DNA of 64,000 nt from Zunongwangia profunda SM-A87 (GTDB taxonomy: Bacteria; Bacteroidota; Bacteroidia; Flavobacteriales; Flavobacteriaceae), in the NCBI RefSeq assembly GCF_000023465.1, contig NC_014041.1:3664001-3728000 (forward strand), written 5' to 3'. Shown here piece by piece: positions 51,001 to 60,000 of this stretch. Within the stretch, counting starts at the first letter, position 1; the number at the start of each line of letters is the position of its first letter. Under the pieces are notes generated by a model. That model was not told the DNA's origin. It searched no databases and worked only from the letters and a program-made list of their open reading frames with translations. Position numbers and translations under genes: made by a program.

Positions 51001-53415
51001 ATGGCTAAGGTTAAACACAATAATTTCCTGGATACCGTTGATGAAGTCATCACTAATGCCACCAATGCCGGGGTCATCCATTTACAGGCAACGGGCGATG
51101 CGTTAAATGGACGGTATATAACTATTAATGGAAAACCTTCATATCATTTCGGAACAACAGGTTACCTGGGTCTTGAACAAGATAGACGGTTAAAAAATGC
51201 CGCGAAAGAGGCTATTGAAAAGTATGGCACACAATTTCCCTTATCCAAAACATATATTTCACATCCGCTCTATGCGCCGCTAGAAGAAAAGATTTTCGAA
51301 ATGTATGGACACCCCATACTTATCACAAAAAATAGTACCCTGGGGCATTTAGCCGTAATTCCGACGGCTGTTCGGTACGGCGATGCCGTGATACTGGACC
51401 ACCAGGTGCACTGGAGTGTTCAAAGTGCGACCGAGGTATTAAAGTCAAAAGGAATAACCGTGCGAATGATCCGACATAGCAATATGGATATGCTGGAACA
51501 CGCTATCAAAGCATTACAAAATAAAGCCAGGAAAATTTGGTATATGGCAGATGGGGTGTATTCTATGTACGGGGATTTTTCCCCTTTACAGGATTTGATG
51601 GAGTTATCGAAAAAATATCCCCAGTTACATCTCTATATTGATGATGTACACGGAATGAGCTGGAAAGGACCATACGGTACGGGATATGTGATGTCGGTAT
51701 TAAAAGAGCTTCCCCAAAATATACTACTGTTTGGTACACTGAGTAAAACTTTTGGAGCCAGTGGCGCAGTACTAGTTTGCCCTGATAAGAAATTACATCA
51801 AAAGATTAAAAATTTTGGAGGGCCTCTTACATTTTCTGCCCAGCTGGAACCAGCCTCTGTGGCTGCCGCAACTGCTTCGGCCAATATTCATCTATCTCCC
51901 GAGATCTATGCGTTACAATCAGAATTGGAACAAAAAATCAATTACTTCAATCATTTAGTGGCGTTAACAGATTTGCCGCTGGTACATAAAAACAGCTCCC
52001 CGGTATTTTACATTGGCACCGGACGACCTGCCACCGGGTATAATTTTGTTAAGAAAATGATCGATGCCGGATTTTTTGTAAACCTTGGATTGTTTCCGGC
52101 TGTTCCCGTTAAGAATACCGGGGTTAGGATAACGATTTCCAGACATAACAAATTAAAGGATATCAAGGTATTAGTGGATGCGATGATCCATCATTTTCCC
52201 ATAGCAATGACAGACACCCATACTGACCTAAGCAAGATTCACAAATCATTTGGAATGCCGCAACCTAAAGAGCATCATACTTTAGCTACACCGTTTGAGG
52301 AATTACAGCTGGAATATACCGAAAGCATTCAACAGATAAACAAAACGGAATGGGATACCTGTTTTTCCGGAAAAGGTACGTTCGACTGGGACGGTCTTGC
52401 ATTTTTGGAAAAGGTCTTTACCAACAATCAATTACAGGAGCATAACTGGGGATTTCACTATATCACGATAAAGGATCAAGACGCCAAGATAATCTTGGCA
52501 GCCCCGCTTACTAGTGCACTCTTAAAAAATGACATGCTTTCCGAGGTAAATACCTCAAAAGCCATCGAAGAATTGCGGATAGAAGATCCCTATTATATGA
52601 CCGATGTGGCACTATCCCTAGGTTCTGTTTTTTCAGAGGGCGCTCATTTATTCTTAAACGATGCTCATCCAAAGCATCTTCAAGCCACAGGATTATTTCT
52701 CGAGAAACTTGAGGAAATAAAAACCAGAGTTGGTGCTCAACTTATTATATTAAGGGATTTTGAAAAAACAAATACTTTGAACACTTTCCTCCATGAGCAG
52801 GGTTTTATTGCCATAGCTTTACCCGATGCTTGTGAACTTACCAATATCCATTGGAAGAGTGAAGAGCAGTATTTGAATATACTTAGTAAACGATCCAGAA
52901 AGCATTTTAGAAAAGAGATTAAAGTTTTTGAAAACTATTTTACCCTATCGATAATAAAAGATCCATCCCCTTCTGAAATTGATCAATTCTATAGATTGTT
53001 CCAACAGGTGTGGCGCCATAACTTAGGGATTAACACCTTTATGTTTCCAAAAAAATTGTTTGTGGAAATGGGGAAACATCAAAATTGGGAGTTTTTAGTC
53101 CTCACATTGAATGCAAACCTTGAGCCCTCGGCAAACGTTATTGGTGTGATGTTTTGCACCCATTCGGGACATACGTATATTCCTAGCTTAGTAGGCATGG
53201 ATTATGATCAAAACAAAAAATTTAATACCTATCGACAACTACTATATCAAACCATTAAAAGAGCAAATGAGCTTAATTGTACCAAGGTAGATTTAGGATT
53301 TAGCGCGAGTTTCGAAAAAAGAAAATTAGGAGCAAAATTAATCCCAAAAGTAGCCTATATTCAGGCAGATGATAACTTTAGTCTTGAAGCCCTGGACTGG
53401 CTTAGAAAAAATTGA
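51001..53415 (+). CDS. Alpha-oxoamine synthase fused to GNAT-like domain
   Basis: 804 residues. Residues 1-405 form a fold-type I PLP enzyme of the alpha-oxoamine synthase group: FGTTGYLGLEQDRRLKNAA at the start, YMADGVYSMYGDFSPL (about 182), the PLP Asp/His in YIDDVHGMSW (about 213) and the Schiff-base Lys in GTLSKTFGASGA (about 249). Residues about 440-804 form a GNAT/BioF2-like acyltransferase: SRKHFRKEIKVFENYF near 630 and VIGVMFCTHSGHTYIPSLVG near 710. It may condense an amino acid with an acyl-CoA and then N-acylate the product, giving a sphingoid- or sulfonolipid-like compound; this is inference. It has no clear cotranscribed partner. Confidence 0.8.
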   Translation: MAKVKHNNFLDTVDEVITNATNAGVIHLQATGDALNGRYITINGKPSYHFGTTGYLGLEQDRRLKNAAKEAIEKYGTQFPLSKTYISHPLYAPLEEKIFEMYGHPILITKNSTLGHLAVIPTAVRYGDAVILDHQVHWSVQSATEVLKSKGITVRMIRHSNMDMLEHAIKALQNKARKIWYMADGVYSMYGDFSPLQDLMELSKKYPQLHLYIDDVHGMSWKGPYGTGYVMSVLKELPQNILLFGTLSKTFGASGAVLVCPDKKLHQKIKNFGGPLTFSAQLEPASVAAATASANIHLSPEIYALQSELEQKINYFNHLVALTDLPLVHKNSSPVFYIGTGRPATGYNFVKKMIDAGFFVNLGLFPAVPVKNTGVRITISRHNKLKDIKVLVDAMIHHFPIAMTDTHTDLSKIHKSFGMPQPKEHHTLATPFEELQLEYTESIQQINKTEWDTCFSGKGTFDWDGLAFLEKVFTNNQLQEHNWGFHYITIKDQDAKIILAAPLTSALLKNDMLSEVNTSKAIEELRIEDPYYMTDVALSLGSVFSEGAHLFLNDAHPKHLQATGLFLEKLEEIKTRVGAQLIILRDFEKTNTLNTFLHEQGFIAIALPDACELTNIHWKSEEQYLNILSKRSRKHFRKEIKVFENYFTLSIIKDPSPSEIDQFYRLFQQVWRHNLGINTFMFPKKLFVEMGKHQNWEFLVLTLNANLEPSANVIGVMFCTHSGHTYIPSLVGMDYDQNKKFNTYRQLLYQTIKRANELNCTKVDLGFSASFEKRKLGAKLIPKVAYIQADDNFSLEALDWLRKN

Positions 53416-53580
53416 GACCTCCCCCTTTGAAGTATATTTTTAAATATTTACCCGTTAAAAAGCCCTATTGAAAATAGCACAACAAAGGCATTATTTGTTT
53501 TCAAAAAATACCGAAGTTATGCTCACATGTAGCGAACATTATAAGTAAAAACTAAATTTTTCAATAGCGATTAATTTTTT

Positions 53581-54831
53581 ATGCAATCAGCTCTGAAAAA
53601 TTCTAAAATAAAGATGAAAAATATAGTTCAATCATATCCGCTAGAGTGGCTTGATTTATTAATAACAGTCACACTCAATCCTACCAAGACAAAAGTGAGG
53701 GCTATAACTAATGAGCAATTTAATAATATTATTAATCGTATTCCTGAAGAAAACATTCGTCTTCAAAAACTTATTAAAACCCATGTATTTTCCACTACGA
53801 AAGAGGCAGAAATTGCTTTACTGATCAAACAGTATCATTCATCGCTTATTGCCCTACTTGATCAGACACTCGAAAATCAAAAAGAAGACACCTCTCGAAA
53901 GCTTATTTTAAAAAAAGTCTTTAAAGTGCTGCTCTCCAATATAGATGAGTTGCTATCTTTTATTGAAACCCGCTTTTCTACTAATCTTATCCTGGACGAA
54001 AGGGTTCCAGAGATGTATCTCTCCGTTACCAAAAAAGAGCTAAAGAAAAAATTAGATAAGCTTAAATCAAATGCCAGTCTGACGCTTAAAGCACATCCCG
54101 CATTTGAAATCATTCTTAAAAGATTATATCATTTTATAAATAGCACACATCTTCATTATGAAGTGACATTTCGGGATATTTTTTATAAAAAAACACTTGT
54201 TCAAGGACTTGGAGGACTTGAATATAATAAAGAAGAAGTAGAAGCGTACTCCGCTTTGGATGAATTCCTAATCTATTTAAACTTTAACAGCAAGGCCTAT
54301 ATGAACCTGTTTACGAATCATATCGCCAAACAAATAAACAGACATGATAGTACCATTGAAAAGATGGATACACTACTCTATTATTACAAAGCTTTCAATC
54401 AATTACATCGTAAGCCGGAGATGATCCTTAATCCGAAATTCCATGATCTGGAAACCGTTTTGGGGAATTGGTTTACGCAGGAAATTCTTTACCTGGAAAA
54501 GAAATTACATCTATCAGTTGTTCCACTACAAAGCAAAAAGAAAAACCCGGTAGACAAGCAAGCAATTGCAAAGGAAAAACAAAAAGTACTTTGTATGCTT
54601 TCCACCGATCAAATGGGACTTATTCTTCGTGCTTCCGATGAACTACGAATATTAGTTGCAAAATCCATGAGCCAGGTATTCAAAACAATCGTTCCTCATT
54701 TATCAACCCCTTATAAAGAAGATCTGTCTTACGATGGCATGCGTAGCAAATCGTATGTAGCAGAAGAACGTGATAAACAAATAGCTGTGGAAACCCTGGA
54801 ACGAATTATTAAAAAAATCAAAGAATATTAA
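53581..54831 (+). CDS. Conserved unknown of conjugative elements
   Basis: 416 residues, soluble and mainly helical. Landmarks: SNIDELLSFIETRFSTNLIL near residue 120, FRDIFYKKTLVQGLGGLEYN near residue 203, DEFLIYLNFNSKAYMNLF near residue 230, FNQLHRKPEMILNPKFHDL near residue 275, and a C-terminal MLSTDQMGLILRASDELRI and STPYKEDLSYDGMRSKSYVA. Similar proteins are remembered in Sphingobacteria/Flavobacteria mobile elements without an assigned role. It is 165 bp after the oxoamine synthase gene and 12 bp before the lipoprotein gene. Confidence 0.6.
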   Translation: MQSALKNSKIKMKNIVQSYPLEWLDLLITVTLNPTKTKVRAITNEQFNNIINRIPEENIRLQKLIKTHVFSTTKEAEIALLIKQYHSSLIALLDQTLENQKEDTSRKLILKKVFKVLLSNIDELLSFIETRFSTNLILDERVPEMYLSVTKKELKKKLDKLKSNASLTLKAHPAFEIILKRLYHFINSTHLHYEVTFRDIFYKKTLVQGLGGLEYNKEEVEAYSALDEFLIYLNFNSKAYMNLFTNHIAKQINRHDSTIEKMDTLLYYYKAFNQLHRKPEMILNPKFHDLETVLGNWFTQEILYLEKKLHLSVVPLQSKKKNPVDKQAIAKEKQKVLCMLSTDQMGLILRASDELRILVAKSMSQVFKTIVPHLSTPYKEDLSYDGMRSKSYVAEERDKQIAVETLERIIKKIKEY

Positions 54832-54843
54832 AACCACTATACC

Positions 54844-55374
54844 ATGAAAAAGCTATTTCTCATATTCATGATCATCCCTGTGATGGGATGTCAAACAAAT
54901 CAAAAACCTGATAAGGAGACTGTCTTAAAAATAATCAATGATGATCTAAACTTTCCACGTACTATTGATTATGAAATCTTTTGTAGTGATCCTGCTCATG
55001 CTAAAAAGCTACTTAATTTAAAGCTTGATACAACAGGAATGGTTACTATTCAGAAAACACAAAAATTAAAAGATATCGGTTCACCGTTAATCTCTTTTAC
55101 CGAAGCAGCCCAACCGTATCTGATTCAACCTACAGAAAAGCAAAGGAAGCTCGACATTCAAAAAGTAAAGATTGCAGAAGAAACCATAGATAACATCAAA
55201 CTCGGAAATAGGTCTGAATCCAATGGAAAAACATCTATCCCGGTGACTTATACAGTAACCTGTACCAATATCACCCCATTTTCGGCCTTGATAAAACGTG
55301 ATTTTTCCAAACCAATAAACCGCTCCGCTGCACTTCTTTTCACAGATGGTAAATGGAAATTGATAAAGCCATAA
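54844..55374 (+). CDS. Lipoprotein of unknown function
   Basis: 176 residues. N-terminal signal MKKLFLIFMIIPVMGC with a lipobox Cys at residue 16. The mature part is polar, with TVTCTNITPFSALIKRDF near residue 139 and a closing LLFTDGKWKLIKP. No family recognised. It starts 12 bp after the preceding gene and is followed by a terminator, so the two form one transcript. Confidence 0.6.
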   Translation: MKKLFLIFMIIPVMGCQTNQKPDKETVLKIINDDLNFPRTIDYEIFCSDPAHAKKLLNLKLDTTGMVTIQKTQKLKDIGSPLISFTEAAQPYLIQPTEKQRKLDIQKVKIAEETIDNIKLGNRSESNGKTSIPVTYTVTCTNITPFSALIKRDFSKPINRSAALLFTDGKWKLIKP

Positions 55375-55400
55375 AATCATCCCTCCATATCATAAACACA

Positions 55401-55435
55401 AAAGAGAACTTTTTAAGAAGGTTCTCTTTTTTTTT
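55401..55435 (+). terminator. Rho-independent terminator
   Basis: AAAGAGAAC (55401-55409) pairs with GTTCTCTTT (55421-55429), and the T run continues to 55435. It closes the preceding two-gene unit before the transfer operon starts. Confidence 0.85.
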
Positions 55436-55471
55436 GAATAATCTCTCTTCCCGAAAGACATCTATTTCATT

Positions 55472-55501
55472 AAGGTTCCAATGGTTACAAAAAGGTTCCA
55501 A
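55472..55501 (+). promoter_or_regulatory. Direct repeats upstream of the transfer operon
   Basis: AAGGTTCCAA occurs at 55472-55481 and at 55492-55501, two copies exactly 20 bp apart, so on the same face of the helix. They lie about 110 bp before the first transfer gene and just after a terminator. This is a good candidate binding site for an activator or repressor of transfer genes. Confidence 0.5.
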
Positions 55502-55615
55502 CAAAAAGTTGGACTTGTAGTAGCTTGCATTCGTGCGTTTCTTTGTTATCGAAATTAATAGAAAAACCCCGTCACAAGATTGATGGGCTTAATAGTAACG
55601 ATAAAAAAACAGCTT

Positions 55616-56089
55616 ATGTTTAGCCAAATTTCATGGACAGACTACCTGTTGGCAGTCACCATACTACTAGCTATTTATTATTTGTTTGTTGGGATACGGT
55701 ATTTTTCTGGTGATCTTAAAGCTCTATTGTCAGGAAAACGAAAACATATCTTAAAGACATCTGGTTTTCCGCGAAATGAACCCTTCCAAAATACCGCTTC
55801 AGAAGATAATCCAGTAACCTCCAATGAGGAAGCCGATGACGAATTCGCAGAAGTAGAATACCTGATCGAAAAAGTGAAAACGGTGGTAACTGAAGCCCTA
55901 GGCAAACAACTGGTCAAAGAAGAATTTAAACACTACCTGCGACTGGTCTTAAAAGATTACCCAAACGTAAAAACATCCGGGCTCCGTCCTTCGGTCAATG
56001 AACTGATTGTATCGGAGTGCGAAAAACAAGGGATTGTTGCTTTTAATGAAGAGGAAGTGGATGAGTTGTGGAGTGGAGAAGAGCAATAA
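55616..56089 (+). CDS. Conjugation-linked membrane-anchored protein, first gene of the transfer operon
   Basis: 157 residues from ATG at 55616 (MFSQISWTDYLLAVTILLAI); another ATG at 55583 would add 11. One transmembrane segment at about residues 8-26, then a cytoplasmic acidic region (NEEADDEFAEVEYLIEKVK) and a C-terminal domain ending FNEEEVDELWSGEEQ. Proteins of this shape precede DUF4134 genes in Bacteroidetes conjugative transposons. No enzymatic motif. Expected to be part of the mating channel or its regulation. Confidence 0.6.
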   Translation: MFSQISWTDYLLAVTILLAIYYLFVGIRYFSGDLKALLSGKRKHILKTSGFPRNEPFQNTASEDNPVTSNEEADDEFAEVEYLIEKVKTVVTEALGKQLVKEEFKHYLRLVLKDYPNVKTSGLRPSVNELIVSECEKQGIVAFNEEEVDELWSGEEQ

Positions 56090-56093
56090 TCCC

Positions 56094-56186
56094 AGCGGAA
56101 CGTCTTTCCCTGTCTAACCCCGAGCCAAAGGGCAAAAGTGATTGAAAAAGATGGGTAGGTGACGGCGAAAGCGTTCCGCTTTTTTT
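56094..56186 (+). ncRNA. Structured intergenic RNA candidate with terminator-like end
   Basis: AGCGGAACG (56094-56102) and CGTTCCGCT (56172-56180) form a perfect 9-bp closing stem around about 69 nt, followed by a T run to 56186. Inside, GTC..ACCC can pair with GGGT..GAC and GCC with GGC around AAA. The closing stem directly before a T run suggests regulated termination between the first transfer gene and traE. No known RNA family recognised. Confidence 0.5.
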
Positions 56187-56217
56187 AAAAATTTTAAGTG
56201 TAACCTAAATATGATGA

Positions 56218-56559
56218 ATGATGAAAATGTGCAGCAAGAAAACAACAAAGTTTAACGGAAAAAAGGTGATCACCATTTGTGCCGCTATGGCATTATTAAC
56301 CATTCAATACAGTGCCTATGCTCAGGATGGTATTGAGGGAATCAACGAAGCCAACACCAAAGTACGCAGCTACTTTGCCGCAGGCACCAACCTGATGTAT
56401 GCCGTGGGAGCTATCCTTGGCTTAATTGGGGCAGTCAAGGTGTATCAAAAATGGAATAATGGCGATCAGGATACCGGCAAAGTGGCTGCCGCCTGGTTTG
56501 GCAGTTGTATTTTCCTGGTGGTTGTGGCTACCGTGATCCAGTCATTCTTCGGTATCTAA
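56218..56559 (+). CDS. traE: TraE-like conjugative transposon protein (DUF4134)
   Basis: 113 residues. Signal peptide (AAMALLTIQYSAYAQ), then a mature part with two hydrophobic helices (about residues 60-80 and 92-111) flanking the loop QKWNNGDQDTGKVAAAWFG, the hallmark of DUF4134. It resembles VirB2/TrbC-type pilin-like subunits in layout. Expected in the inner membrane or as mating channel subunit. Follows the structured RNA candidate by 32 bp. Confidence 0.88.
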   Translation: MMKMCSKKTTKFNGKKVITICAAMALLTIQYSAYAQDGIEGINEANTKVRSYFAAGTNLMYAVGAILGLIGAVKVYQKWNNGDQDTGKVAAAWFGSCIFLVVVATVIQSFFGI

Positions 56560-56571
56560 AATCCCTGAAGT

Positions 56572-57000
56572 ATGCAGACACAATTAAAAGAAAAGTTGTG
56601 GGCGTTTATCGTCCACAACAATCCTGAATTGATGTTCAATTTGCAGGAAGACTATTCGGTGACCACTTATCTGGATTCAAAAGTAAAGGACATTATGCCT
56701 TTGGCGGAACAATTACTTTCTGAAAACCGACCCGTGTATGTTGTGGAAGAATTATGTCTGGAGCAGATGACTGAAGAGCTTAAACCTTCCCGTTACCACT
56801 ACCTCCTTTCCATACTTGAAGAAGAATTTTCTGCCGACTATGAGCGGTTACGGGAAAGCGGCACGCTCACCTATGAAGTCGTCAACCTGATTGTTTACTG
56901 CAAGGACATCTTTGACGGATACGGATTTAATACAGTAAATGAAGACGACAGGCAATTGAGATATACTGTTATTGGTCAGATACACGAGTATCTCAATTAA
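56572..57000 (+). CDS. DUF1896 family protein
   Basis: 142 residues, soluble, helical and acidic: LWAFIVHNNPELMFNLQED near the start, MPLAEQLLSENRPVYVVEEL near residue 42 and LKPSRYHYLLSILEEEFSAD near residue 69. DUF1896 proteins are small partners found next to large methylase-helicase genes in Bacteroidetes mobile elements; their activity is unknown. It lies 12 bp after traE and 86 bp before the methylase-helicase. Confidence 0.8.
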   Translation: MQTQLKEKLWAFIVHNNPELMFNLQEDYSVTTYLDSKVKDIMPLAEQLLSENRPVYVVEELCLEQMTEELKPSRYHYLLSILEEEFSADYERLRESGTLTYEVVNLIVYCKDIFDGYGFNTVNEDDRQLRYTVIGQIHEYLN

Positions 57001-57014
57001 CTACTGAGAAGGAA

Positions 57015-57046
57015 AAAGCCGGTCATCAGCAGAAGGTGACGGCTTT
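57015..57046 (+). promoter_or_regulatory. Hairpin before the methylase-helicase gene
   Basis: AAAGCCGGTCA (57015-57025) and TGACGGCTTT (57037-57046) pair with one bulge. No T run beyond TTT follows, so it may be a weak attenuator or processing site between DUF1896 and the next gene. Confidence 0.5.
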
Positions 57047-57086
57047 ACAGCCATAAAGGAATTGTGAGAATGAAAAATGTGTGGAT

Positions 57087-60000
57087 ATGGCTTACAATAT
57101 TTCAGAAAAACTACAGGACAACATCAGGGCGATCCGAATCGCCCTGAGCCATCAAGACGGAAAGGAACTAAGTCCAGATGAAGTATCGAACCTGAAAAAA
57201 TTCTCAGGTTTTGGAGGGATCAAGGCTATCCTATACCCTTATGGTACACAGGAAGAATGGTCAGCCAATGGGGCTACCAAAGAAGACCTGAAACACCACG
57301 CAGGTATTATGGATCTGCATGACCTGTTGAAAGAGAATTATGGTGAAACTCAATATAGGAATATCATTTCTTCCTTACGTAATAGTGTGCTGACCGCCTT
57401 TTATACCCCGCAGGTAGTTCCCGAAACTTTATATACTGTCCTTGCAGCCCAAAACCTGCAACCCAAACGCTTGTATGAACCTTCGGCAGGTTCCGGTGTT
57501 TTTATCAGTGAAGCGGTAAGGGCTTTTCCTGAATTGGAACAGATTACCGCCGTAGAGAAAGATACCCTTTCAGGATTGGTACTCTCTGCTATCAACGGTA
57601 CGCTTACTGTTCCGGCAGAAACCCATATCACCGGTTTTGAAGAAGCTCCTGTTGCGGACAATTCCAGCTATGACCTTATCGTCAGCAACATTCCGTTCGG
57701 CAATTTTTCGGTATATGATGAGGTTTATCCCGATAAAGCACTCTCGGGAAAAATACACAATTACTTTTTTGCAAAAGGCTTGGACAAACTGGCTGATGGT
57801 GGTCTCATGGCTTATATTACCACGGATGCTTTCCTAAATAGCCCATCCAATCAAAAAGCGAGGGAATACCTATTCGAAAAAGCAGATTTTATAAGCCTGT
57901 CCGTTATGCCTGATAACCTGATGAAGGATACCGGAAATACCGAAGCTCCCAACCACCTGCTGATTGTTCAAAAGAATGCAACAAAAGAGACCCTGTCCGA
58001 AGAAGAAGCCTTACTGATAACTACCGTACCATTAGAGAATGAATACGGAACTTACCATAGCAATAGCTATATTCAACAGCATCGGGACATTATTACGGGC
58101 AATATCCTCCAACCGGGTAAAAATCAATACGGACAGGCACACGAAACCGTATGGCAGCAAGGCGACCTCAATGCCATTCGTGAAAAACTTGGACAGACTC
58201 TTACCGAAGGTTTTAATACCCGTTTGAATCGGGAACGATATTTCCAAAGTCAATCCCTGCCAAAAGAAAAACAGGAATTTGGTGGCAGGAAGCTCACCTA
58301 TCTTCCGATGCCCGAAAATAAAGCAGAAACCGTTTCGGTACAGTTAGGGCTTTTTGATACCGCTCCGGCAGAACAGATTAACCGTGCCATAGCCTATATC
58401 AATCCTTTGGATGCCACCGTGGTTCGAAAAGAAAGTGCACGGATGATCAGTACGATTCGCACTACTGATAAACCTACGCACGAGAGTATTGTACTCTTGG
58501 CAGCCAAACAACAAAAATCCAATCGCTATCTGTATAAACTCTATTCCAATGTCAGGGAGATTGATCATTTCTCCGCCAATTGGATGGATGCACGCTTATT
58601 GGGGCATGAACTGCAAAACCTGTCCGGGGAGTTACAAGGATTTGCCCATACGTTTACCTATGAGGGCGACCAAACCTTAGAAGGGATATTTCAATTAAAC
58701 GGGCAGGCAGCACGTCCCTTTACCGATATACAAGCCTTTCATAAAGAAGGTACACTGATCGTTTATCAGGGACAAGTAGGAACACTTTCCGAAATTGACA
58801 ATGATTTTAAAAATGCGGTGTTCCAACCCCTGGGGATGCAAACCGACAAACATTTCTATGAACGCTATACCAGCCTTCGGGATCAGTACCTGGAAATCTC
58901 CGAAAAAGAAAACACAGGAACTTCGGTTCCCCAAACCGAACGGGATGAGTTGAACCAGCGTTATGACCGGTTCATTTCCCAATACGGGCAGTTAAATAGC
59001 CAGGGTAACCGCAGGCGAATACTGGAAGATACCGCTTTCGGTTTGACCATGTTATTCTCCCTGGAACGCAGGGAAGGTGAACGCTTTGTCAAGTCCGATA
59101 TGTTCACCGGCACTGCTCAGGCATCCACAAAACGCTTTGTCACCGATGACCCGATTGAAGCTCTGGCACATAGCCTGAATGATACAGGAAAGGTGGATGT
59201 CGGCTTTATTAGCGCGGCTATGGGATTGGAAGAACCGGAAACCGTTGCGCGTTTGGGCGAACATATTTACCTGAACCCGGTAAGCAAAGATTGGGAAACC
59301 GCAGATCAGTTCCTGAGTGGTAACGTGGTGGAAAAATTACGCCAAGCAAAACAACAAACGGATACCGAAAATGATACCCCACAAGCACAGCGAAGCCTGG
59401 CCGCTTTGGAAAAAGTTCAACCCGAACGCATCCCTTTCGAACTATTGGATTTTAATCTGGGGGAACGCTGGATTCCCGTGAGCTATTACGAACGTTTTGC
59501 AGCAGAACTTTTTGAACAACATACGGATATCAATTATTTTCCTTCCCTGGATGCCTTTAAGGTGACCACCGGGATGAATACCAAAGTAGCCCGGGAATTT
59601 GCCGTCACCCCGAAAAGCCGACGGACGACCTACGGCTATACCTTGCTCGAACATGCTTTGGAAAATACAACACCGTTTTTCACCTATGAGGTATTCGTTG
59701 GGGATGGCAAAAGCATACGGGTTCCCGATAACGAAGCCATTCAACTGGCACACCAAAAGATCGACCAGATACGACATGGCTTTATAGACTGGCTCAAGGA
59801 ACTGCCGGATACCGATAAAAAGCATCTCGAAAACCTTTATAACGATACCTTCAATTGTTATGTATTACGGGAGTTTGACGGTAGTCACCTGAACTTTCCA
59901 GGACTGGACAAAAAGGCTTTGGGCATTGAAGATTTGTACAGCAGTCAAAAAAATGCCGCCTGGCGCATCATCCAGAACCGGGGCGCACTCATCGATCACG

